DNA from: Piscicola geometra | Taxonomy: Eukaryota > Annelida > Clitellata > Hirudinida > Piscicolidae | DNA: 64,000 nt | Reading direction: 5' to 3' | NCBI GenBank assembly: GCA_943735955.1 | Contig: OX030960.1 | Location: forward strand, 9,797,288-9,861,287 | Part shown: positions 20,975 through 40,200 of the stretch, piece after piece | Numbering within the stretch: the first letter of the stretch is position 1 | Layout: each line of letters begins with the position of its first letter | Made by a program: the position numbers and the translations under genes | Notes under the pieces: generated by a model | Databases searched by the model: none | The model's input: the letters and a program-made list of their open reading frames with translations, nothing else | What the model was told of the DNA's origin: nothing

Positions 20975-21367
20975 TTATGGCTCGTTCAGTAAAGAGTTGA
21001 AGGGGGTGTCGAGGAGGGTGGCATTTTCAAGACAGAGTTTCCTCACCATTGTTGCAACGACTTCTTTTTCTCTCTTCGACAGGAAGGCCAGTAGCATGTG
21101 CACACGACTAAGTGCAGACAGCACCTCCAGCATGCCTGCAAGTTCCTTCGAGTTCTCAGGAGAAAGGTGCTCAGCCATGCAGCAGAGCACTTCTCCCAGC
21201 AGATGCGAGTGCTGGTCGAGAGCCTGCAGGAGGGTGTTGTGTGCCAGACTCATCAACATTTGGTGTCTTTCGGCTCCATCTCTGCCCCTCCACAGCCTCT
21301 GGAAGTTCGTCGCTGTCACTCGCTCCCCCTCCACTCCCTTCTGCGTGTGCCGTTTGTAAGCCTTCAA
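20975..21367 (-). CDS. Hypothetical helical protein fragment
   Basis: A minus-strand frame ending in TGA at 20975 codes a helix-like sequence, ALDQHSHLLGEVLCCMAEHL, ... MLEVLSALSRVHMLLAFLSK, ... TPFNSLLNEP. There is no family I can name. The frame has no upstream ATG before a stop, so the first part is probably another exon or an intron. One phase-0 solution uses an ATG at about 21392 (MKKSSSCSIEGLQTAH, acidic, ending DELPEA), a donor GCT|GTGGAG and the acceptor CTGCAG before ALDQ, removing about 75 bases. This is only a suggestion. Expression data are needed to accept it as a gene. Confidence 0.4.
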   Translation of the reverse strand: MKAYKRHTQKGVEGERVTATNFQRLWRGRDGAERHQMLMSLAHNTLLQALDQHSHLLGEVLCCMAEHLSPENSKELAGMLEVLSALSRVHMLLAFLSKREKEVVATMVRKLCLENATLLDTPFNSLLNEP

Positions 21368-21429
21368 TGCTACACGAGCTACTCTTTTTCATCTCTCGTT
21401 TGAGAATGCTAGAGCGTTTGAGAGTCTAA

Positions 21430-22194
21430 ATAGAAATAGCTTAGCTTTGAGATGGCAGTTATAGAGCCTTAACTGTCTGTAGTATGACCCATTGGCAAAA
21501 CAGGAAAAGTTCTGCCTGTAATGGCGTTATAAAATTAGATACTATCAGCTTACTTTTGTAGAATGAAAAGTTAGAAGGACTTGGCTGTGTGTGCCTGTGT
21601 TCCAAGGCTGTTTCAGCTTTCCATCCAACTTGTCTCCTTTGTCCAGTGCTTTCAGGTGAGAAGCCATCACGATTTCTCTTCAAGGATCATTTTGCAAGAT
21701 TATTATATTTTTCATTTTATTTGCACTTCAAGCAATGTCTAAAAAAAATTAAAAGCTCAAAAGTTAACACCTGAACTCTTCATAGTTTACTTTTTGGGCC
21801 ACTGCTCTGAATTTTGCATCATTTTCTCTCTTATATTTACTATCTGCCTCTTCTGCCACTGTCAACTCTTTTGATATTTTTTCAAAATTTACTCTAAAGT
21901 TTTGTTTGTCCATATTTGATCGCTCAAAGAAGGTACTAATGATTAGTAACTAGTGTTTTTAATTGTTATGTTGCCTTCCACTGTAGCCTGGAAAAAGTTT
22001 CCATGGATACAGGAAAACATCTTATCATTAAAAAATCTTTTTATCACTCCTCAACAATTTTCCATATAAAAAAACCTAGTTAAAAAAATATTTTTGCAAA
22101 TTTTTAATATATAGCCTAACTTAACTTTTAGCAAGTTAGTTTCTATTCTAAGAAATAAAATCAGTGCACCAGAGATTGTAGAGTAGTTCTGAAG
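21430..22194. other. Upstream region of PEX6
   Basis: AT-rich, no recognised exon. It should contain the PEX6 promoter. No TATA-type element stands out. Confidence 0.35.
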
Positions 22195-30905
<8,711 letters not shown>

Positions 30906-31020
30906 AGACCTTCAAGGCTTGCTGCTATCGAGATTGAATGCTGGAGAGTTTGTGTTTTGTAGAAGGCAACGTTTAAATATTTTTTTAATTTTGAAGGTTT
31001 TTATTTCGAGTGAACGTTCG

Positions 31021-31026
31021 AATAAA
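31021..31026 (+). promoter_or_regulatory. poly(A) signal of PEX6
   Basis: AATAAA 115 bases after the PEX6 stop codon. Confidence 0.6.
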
Positions 31027-31225
31027 GAAGAGTTGTGTCAATTGAGAAAGAGGGGGGGCATGCGAGCAGTTGTGGCGGAATCGAATACTTTGGAGGCGTC
31101 GTCATTAGAAAGTTTAGAAAATATCAAGAACAAGTTTAGGCTGAGGATAAGAGATTAAAATGACCATCAACAAACAAAAGCTAGAATTCACACATCTGGG
31201 AGAGTACCTCACATCTTCGAACGTC

Positions 31226-34200
31226 TCACGCCTGAGAAGCTTCAGAGCACTTGCGAGCTCTGGCCTTCGACTCGCACAGGTTCTCGTCTCTCCTTCCTTC
31301 TTTGAGAGCATCAGTCACCGACTTTCCTTCGCTGCCTCTCGATGCTTCTTTCACCGTGGAAGGCAACGAGACAGACGGGCAAGTGGTAGCTTGGTGTTTG
31401 ATGTTGTCAGTGCGGTGGTGGGAAAAGGCTGGAAAGTTGAGGGGGTTGAAGAAGGGGTGGTTGAATTGACTGGCGGGTGGGTTTGGTTGGCTGGATAGGT
31501 GGTTTGAGGGTGGGTTGTTGAGTTTGGATTGGTGCATGAGGAATTGTTGTTGTTGGAAGTGCTGGAGAACTGCTAGGTTGAATCTGATCACGTGGTTGGG
31601 ATGGGAGAGAAGGAGGGCGGAGAGTGGAGAGGGAGGGAGGTAAGAGGGGAGGGTGGGAGCAGAAGGGAAGGGTGCCTTGGTGGGTGACCTCATGCCAGAT
31701 AGGTGGCTGGATGGAAAGGAAGAGAAAGATGGTGGGAAGAAGTTGTAGTGGCTGCTTTTAATGGAACTGTTGTTGTTGATCAAACCACTGTTGTGGTTGT
31801 TGTTGTTTGTTGCTGGCTGGTACTTGGAAGGGAGGTGGTTGAAGAGGGAGAGAGATAAGCGGTGGTCGAGGGAAGGATGAGAAGGGGAAAGGTAGGAGTT
31901 GAGACGGAGGGGTGTGGTGTTCGATTGGCACTGTGTTCCTTCCATCAGAGGGTACCCTGTGAGATGGAATGGTGGTGGTTTAGTGAGATGGAATGGTGGT
32001 GGTTTAGTGAGATGGAATGGTGGTGGTTTAGTGAGGGGGAATGGTGGTGTTTAGTGAGGGGGAATGGTGTTGGTTTAGTGAGGTGGAATAGTGGTGGTTT
32101 AGTGAGGGGGAATGGTGGTGGTTTAGTGAGGGGGAATGGTGGTGGTTTAGTGAGGGGGAATGGTGGTGGTTTAGTGAGGGGGAATGGTGTTGGTTTAGTG
32201 AGGGGGAATGGTGGTGGTTTAGTGAGGGGGAATGGTGGTGGTTTAGTGAGATGGAATGGTGGTGGTTTAGTGAGGGGGAATGGTGGTGGTTTAGTGAGAT
32301 GGAATGGTGGTGGTTTAGTGAGGGGGAATGGTGGTGGTTTAGTGAGGGGGAATGGTGGTGGTTTAGTGAGGGGGAATGGTGGTGGTTTAGTGAGATGGAA
32401 TGGTGGTGGTTTAGTGAGGGGGAATGGTGGTGGTTTAGTGAGGGGGAATGGTGGTGGTTTAGTGAGATGGAATGGTGGTGGTTTAGTGAGGGGGAATGGT
32501 GGTGGTTTAGTGTGGGGGAATGGTGGTGGTTTAGTGAGGGGGAATGGTGGTGGTTTAGTGAGATGGAATGGTGGTGGTTTAGTGAGGGGGAATGGTGGTG
32601 GTTTAGTGAGGGGGAATGGTGGTGGTTTAGTGAGGGGGAATGGTGGTGGTTTAGTGAGGGGGAATGGTGGTGGTTTAGTGAGATGGAATGGTGGTGGTTT
32701 AGTGAGGGGGAATGGTGGTGGTTTAGTGAGGGGGAATAAATGGATTTGCGAAGATGGAAGAAAAAAGAAAGGCGTCAAACATGTAATAACCCCTTCGACC
32801 TGCAAGAGGTGGTACAGCCTATAACTTGTAGCTTTTAGCGGGCATTGTTGTAACCTTAATTTGCAGTGTCGAGTGGTACTATTGAAGGCATTAGAGAGAA
32901 CAAGAGAAACAGATAAACAAAGGTGAAGGAAGGAAGATCAAAGACACCGCTGACTCTGGGAGTTCAAGAGAACGCAACGGCAATTGCGTCACACTCATCG
33001 ATCATCTCCCGTCATCACATGCCTAAGCCACATTGCACGTACGTTAGTACGCACATTTGGTGAGAAGATATCTTGCACTGATGTTTATTTCCTCATTTAG
33101 TTGCGTTCATTTTTCAGCTTGAAAGCTGATATTTGTGCATCTGCCATCTTTGCCCTCTCCCTCTCTTTCCACACACACACACAAACTCACTCGAACAAAC
33201 AAACACACACACACTCACTTACAAGCTTACTTACAAACTCACTCGAACAAACAAACACACACACAAACTCAAATGAGACACGACGCTTCTAAACGCCTAA
33301 ATGCTCTTGAAGCAGCTTCGACGCAGGGAAGTGGCAGATACGGTTGGAGAATTGAAGGGACAGTGGCCCGAGGATTGGGTGAGAACGGACCATTAGATCA
33401 TTTCAGAAACAAAGGTGAAATTGACTGGATGAGGGAGTGGGTCCAAAATTGTTAATGCTGCTTGAGTGAGTGGAAGAGGATGAGAAGGATAATGGAGGAG
33501 GAAGAGAAGAATGGAGGAGGAAGAGAATGGAAGAGGAGGAGAATGGAGGAGGAGGAGAATGGAAGAGGAGAAGAATGGAGGAAGAGGAGAATGGAGGAGG
33601 AGGAGAATGGAGGAGGAGGAGAATGGAAGAGGAGAAGAATGGAGGAAGAGGAGAATGGAGGAGGAGGAGAATGGAGGAGGAGGAGAATGGAGGAGGAGGA
33701 GAATGGAAAAGGAGAAGAATGGAGGAGGAGGAGAATGGAGGAGGAGGAGAATGGAGGAGGAGGATGGAAGCATCTTTGAAGTGATTGCCACTCTAGAGCA
33801 TCGTCAGTGATTCATCGTTTGGTCAGCGTGTCAATGGCTTAGTCGTTATAGCGAGGTTGTTGTATTTGTGGTTGTTATGGTAAGGTAATTGTGGTAACAA
33901 TTGTGTTAGTTGTATCCTATTGGATGTTAGCACCATCCATCATCACTGCAGCCACAGCAGATGGAACTATTGCAGGAGACACTACTTCTCGCTCAAGAGA
34001 GCAAGGCAACGACCAAGAGGAGCGAGCAATCCTCCAAACAATCGCCATAAATCTCTCTGGTGCTAAAAGCGAATTGGCGGCAGTAGCGACAGTCTGAGGG
34101 GATCATCGAGACATTCTCTATGGCATCCTCTATGGCATCCTCTATGGCATTCTCTATGGCATTCTCTATGGCATTCTCTATGACATCCTCTATGGCATTC

Positions 34201-37200
34201 TCCATGGCATTCTCTATGGCATCCTCTATGGCATCCTCCATTGATTTTCGGACTGATGCGTTTATTGCTTTCGGAAGCGCTTCGATCACGGCTCTTTATT
34301 GGTGTGTTGATGATTTATCGTTGTGTCGATTGACTCTGGTAAGAGAATGTTTGCGTTTGATTCAATTTGTGGGATTTTTTATTCAGTTCCTTCCATTCAT
34401 TCCCTTCTCTCATTTGTCTGCTGTCATCATAAAGATTTCGGATTCAACATCTCAAGGAGCTGCTATCTGCATTGTCTTCAGGAGAGTGGCGAAGATATTC
34501 CACTTAGAGACCGCGTCATCCATCATCACAAAATCAGCGCTCTATTTCTCCAGGGACTTTTGATTCCCTCCAATTATCTGCTTCTCTCTCTCACTCTTTC
34601 TACTTCCTTCTCGAAAGCAGTTCAGTAGAGATATTCTAAGAGACCCATTGCTCAAAATGTACGCTGAAAGTTCTCACTGAAGGACTGAAGGCTTCGAAGG
34701 CGTGATGTGAACGCGTCGGAGCAGCAAGCGAGCAACGAACGAGGGCGATCGGTGATGCGTCGGTGATGCGTCAGTGAAGGCGCAATTAGAGGAGAGGAAA
34801 GCACCTTTCTGCATCTGATTTTCCTGCTTGCGACACTTGGCTCTTCTGTTCTGAAACCACACCTGCGTGGTGGTGAAGTGGTGGTGGAGTGGTGGTGGTG
34901 ATGGTGAAGTGGTGGTAGAGTAGAGGTTAAGTGGTATTTGAGTGGAAGAGTTGTGGTGTTTGGGTGGGGGAGTGGTGGTGTTTGGGTGGGGGAGTGGTAG
35001 TGTTTGGGTGGGGGAGTGGTGGTGTTTGGGTGGGGAAGTGGTGGTGTTTGGGTGGGGGAGTGGTGGTGTATGGGTGGGGGAGTGGTGGTGTTAGGGTGGG
35101 GGAGTGGTGGTGTTTGGGTGGGGGAGTGGTGGTGTTTGGGTGGGAGAGTGGTGGTGTTTGGATGGGGGAGTGGTGGTGTTTGGGTGGGGGAGTGGTGATG
35201 TTTGGGTGGGGGAGTGGTGGTGTTTGGGTGGGAGAGTGGTGGTGTTTGGGTGGGGGAGTGGTGGTGTTTGGGTGGGGGAGTGGTGGTGTTTGGGTGGGGG
35301 AGTGGTGGTGTTTGGGTAGGGGAGTGGTGGTGTTTGGGTGGGGAAGTGGTGGTGTTTGGGTGGGGGAGTGGTGGTGTTTGGGTGGGGGAGTGGTGGTGTT
35401 TGGGTGGGGGAGTAGTGGTGTTTGGGTGGGGGAGTGGTGGTGTTTGGGTGGGGGAGTGGTGGTGTTTGGGTGGGGGAGTAGTGGTGTTTGGGTGGGGGAG
35501 TGGTGGTGTTTGGGTAGGGGAGTGGTGGTGTTTGGGTGGGGAAGTGGTGGTGTTTGGGTGGGGGAGTGGTGGTGTTTGGGTGGGGGAGTGGTGGTGTTTG
35601 GGTGGGAGGGTGGTGGTGTTTGGGTGGGGGAGTGGTGGTGTTTGGGTGGGGGAGTGGTGGTGTTTGGGTGGAAGAGTGGTGCAGGTTTCATGCGGGTGGG
35701 CGCATCGATGATGGCGCCGAAGGGAAAAAAGGCAATGAGGAGTGAGTGAGTGAGTGAGTGAGTGAGTGAGTGAGTGAGTGAGTGAGTGAGTGAGTGAGTG
35801 AGTGAGTGAGTGAGTGAGTGAGTGAGTGAGTGAGTGAGGAGTGAGTGAGTGAGTGAGTGAGTGAGGAGTGAGTGAGTGAGTGAGGAGTGAGTGAGTGAGT
35901 GAAGGTTTCTTTTCTTTCGGAGTTTACGGAGGCACAATGAAGACTTGTACGTGATTAAATGAGCACTAATGTAGTTACCCGCCTCAGGGACACTATTTCA
36001 CTCCTAATCCCCTGCTTTTTGTCTTTTATTGCTTGTCTGTGTGATTGTCTGCTTACTTGTCCGTGTGATTGCCTGCTTGCTTGTTTGTGTGAATGTCTGC
36101 TTGCTTGTCTGTGTGATTGCCTGCTTGCTTGTCTGTGTGATTGCCTGCTTGCTTGTCTGTGTGAATGTCTGCTTGCTTGTCTGTGTGAATGTCTGCTTGC
36201 TTGTCTGTGTGATTGCCTGCTTGCTTGTGTGTGTGATTGCCTGTTTGCTTGTTTGTGTGATTGCCTGCTTGCTTGTTTGCCGGAGTTTGTATGAAGTTAC
36301 ATCAGAATGTGGTTTTTTACTACATAACTGTAGGCATGTGTTTGTGTGTGTGTGTATGTGTGTGTGTATATGTGTATGTGTGTTTGTGTGTATGTGTGTG
36401 TGTTTGTGTGTATGTGTGTGTGTGTGTGAGTGTGTGTGTGTGTGTGTGAGTTTGTGTGTGTATTGTTCAAAGGTGATTCCAATTGCGAGCGTGACTATTC
36501 GATAAGTTGATTAGCGCATGATGAATTAGGCGAGAATGAACTCATGACCATGGAGATGGAAAGAAGAGGAAGAGGAGGAGGAAAGAGAAAAGAATGCAGA
36601 AGACGTAGAAGATGAAGGAAACAATCAAGAGAAAAAGTCAATCTTGATATATTTATGTCCTAAATATTCATTTTTTCCAATGCCCCTCTTCCTCCACTCC
36701 ACCACCCTTTCACCCCACCACCCAACCACCCTTCCACCCCACCACTCTTCCATTCCACCACTCTTCCACCCCACCACCCAACCACCCTTCCACCCACCAC
36801 CCTTCCATCCCACCACCCTTCTACCCCACCACCCAACCACCCTCCCACCCCACCACCCATCCACCCTCTCTTAAGGATGACTAATCACCAACTGCTACAC
36901 GATCGAGAAACAATTAGAACACTGCGTATTTATGCAGCACCGCCTCCGAGCACCTTCTTTCCCCTCCTCCTTTATCTTCTTTTCATTCCTCTCTTCCTTC
37001 CTCTCTTCCTTCTTCTCTTCCGTCCTCTCTTTATTTTTTTTCCTCTTTATTTGTTTATCTCATTTTTTCTACTTTTTCTTTTCTTTAACACGCCCCAATT
37101 TCAGCTGCCCATCTTCTCATAGACTGCATCATCCTTTTAAAACATACTCTTACTTTTCCCACATATCTCTTCCATCAAATATTCTTTCTTCCGCTTCCAT

Positions 37201-40200
37201 TCATCATCTATCCACCACCTTCTCTCTCCACCATCTCTCTCTTTATCTCTCTATTCTTCACCCACCCACCCACCACCACCCTCCCTACACAGCCACTCCA
37301 TTCCTCCCAAACGACATTACTTCCATCAATTATTACAGTCATCAGCAGCGCACAGGCAATAACTTAATGATCAGGCTGATTAGCAACTGCGACGACGACG
37401 ACGATCGCCTTTCTTGATTCAATTGCTCGAACAAGCAGCCGACGAAACTCCGCAAGGAAGCTTCCATTGCTCGTGAGAGCTTCAAAGGAATCAACACCAC
37501 TGCCTCCCTCAAACCACCTCCATCCACCAAACTATTGCAGCAGCATTCACCACAGGCGTCTCACCGTAAAATCTTAATCCGCCCCATAAAGCCATCACAG
37601 CTTATGAGCCTCTTAGCGCTGCATTAGAATGATTGTCATCTCGTTAAATGAACGGCACACACCCGTTTTATTACGGCACCTCACCGCTCAAAAACTATTC
37701 GAGAGTTCATCGGCAAGCAGCGAGAAACCTTCACTGAAGGAAGCTGTGAGAGGCAGGCAGGGAACAAATTGAATTGAAACGGCAGTGCATTGTTATCGGG
37801 AAGATGGAGCGGCGATCGGACAAATCGAGTTATGAGTCGCTTAACTAGATTAGCACAATTTACCTTAGGAACGACCGAGTCACGCTTGCCATCTATTAAT
37901 GCATTAATATGCATTGAAGAGCGCCCAGGCCTGATCCCCTCCCTGTGTGGTGCATGGGCTGATCCCCTCCCTGTGTGGTGCATGGGCTGATCCCTTCTCT
38001 GTGTGGTGCATGGGCTGATACCCTCCCTGTGTGGTGCATGGGCTGATCCCCTCTCTGTGTGGTGCATGGGCTGATACCCTCCCTGTGTGGAGCATGGGCT
38101 GATCCCCTCCCTGTGTGGTGCATGGGCTGATCCCCTTCCTGTGTGGTGCATGGGCTGATCCCCTCCTCTCTGTGTGGTGCATGGGCTGATACCCTCCTCC
38201 CTGTGTGGTGCTGAGGGGCAACCCTGACACAGCCTTGATTGGGAGGTGCACTTGAGATCGTCTGTGTGAGGGCACTCATTGAAGTGCACTGCAGCTCTTC
38301 TCGATGCATTCAATTCGAATCTGCAGTCTTAATCGCCTCACTCAAGCATCAACAGGAATTATGCTTACCTCGCAATCACCAAATCGCTTCAGTATTATTC
38401 TGTCTTTCCATCCCTCCTCCCTCTTTTTCTCTCTTTTCTTTATTTGTTTCTCCCATCTTTCTACCACTACTTTTTCCAATACTCCACCAATTTCGTTAAA
38501 GCTTTCAATCATACTGACAACCACAGTGACAACCACCATGACAACCACACTGACAACCACACTGACAACCACACTGACAACCACACTGACAACCACACTG
38601 ACAACCACACTGACAACCACACTGACAACCACACTGACAACCACACTGACAACCACACTGACAACCACACTGACAACCACACTGACAACCACACTGACAA
38701 CTGAAATGGCAAATGGAGAAACTCGAAGGACTCATCGTGGGCATCGATCTTTGTTAGACTCCTCTACATCCTCTGCTAATTGCTCACTTTGTGCGACTGC
38801 TTGCATCAGGAGAGTGTTTGGAAGAGGGTTGGGTGGGTGCAATGGAGGGTGTTTGGAGGAAGGTGGGTGGGTGCTTGGAGGGTGCTTGGAGGGGGGTGGG
38901 TGGGTGCAATGGAGAGTGCTTAGAGGGGGGTGGGTGGGTGCAATGGAGAGTGTTTGGAGGAAGGTGGGTGGGTGCAATGGAGAGTGTTCGGAGGAAGGTG
39001 GGTGGGTGCAATGGAGAGTGTTTGGAGGAAGGTGGGTGGGTGCAATGGAGAGTGTTTGGAGGAAGGTGGGTGGGTGCAATGGAGAGTGCTTGGAGGGGGG
39101 TGGGTGGGTGCAATGGAGAGTGCTTGGAAGAGGGTGGGTGGGTGCAATGGAAGGGGCTTGGAGGAGGGTGGGTGGGTGCAATGAAAGGGGCTTGGAGGGG
39201 AGTGGGTGGGTGCAATGGAAGGGGCTTGGAGGAGGGTGAGTGGGTGCAATGGAAGGGGCTTGGAGGGGGGTGGGTGGGTGCAATGGAAGGGGCTTGGAGG
39301 GGGGTGGGTGGGTGCAATGGAAGGGGCTTGGAGGGGGGTGGGTGGGTGCAATGGAGAGTGCTTGGAGGGGGGTGGGTGGGTGCAATGGAAGGGGCTTGGA
39401 GGGGGGTGGGTGGGTGCAATGGAAGGTGCAATGGAAGATGGTGGGTGGGTGCAATGGAGGGTGCTTGGAGGGGGGTGGGTGGGTGCAATGGAGGGTGCTT
39501 GGAGGAGGGTGGGTGGGTGCAATGAAGAGTGCTTGGAGGGGGGTGGGTGGGTGCAATGGAAGGGGCTTGGAGGGGGGTGGGTGGGTGCAATGGAGGGTGC
39601 AATAGAAGATGGTGGGTGGGTGCAATGGAGGGTGCTTGGAGGGGGGTGGGTGGGTGCAATGGAGGGTGCTTGGAGGGGGTGGGTGGGTGCAATGGAGGGT
39701 GCTTGGAGGAGGGTGGGTGGGTGCAATGAAGAGTGCTTGGAGGGGGGTGGGTGGGTGCAATGGAAGGGGCTTGGAGGGGGGTGGGTGGGTGCAATGGAGG
39801 GTGCAATGGAAGATGGTGGGTGGGTGCAATGGAAGAGAGTGGGTGGGTGCCATGGAGAGTGCTTGGAGGGGGGTGGGTGGGTGCAATGGAAGGGGCTTGG
39901 AGGGGGGTGGGTGGGTGCAATGGAGGGTGTTTGGAGGAAGGTGGGTGGGTGCTTGGAGGGGGGTGGGTGGGTGCAATGGAGAGTGCTTGGAGGGGGGTGG
40001 GTGGGTGCAATGGAGAGTGTTTGGAGGAAGGTGGGTGGGTGCAATGGAGAGTGTTTGGAGGAAGGTGGGTGGGTGCAATGGAGAGTGTTTGGAGGAAGGT
40101 GGGTGGGTGCAATGGAGAGTGCTTGGAGGGGGGTGGGTGGGTGCAATGGAGAGTGCTTGGAAGAGGATGGGTGGGTGCAATGGAAGGGGCTTGGAGGAGG

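Noticed and set aside
31862..32824. 320- and 286-residue frames on both strands
   Set aside because: Translations of the 24-bp array.
33462..33810. Glu/Arg/Met-rich frames
   Set aside because: Translation of the purine-only array in a SHOX intron.
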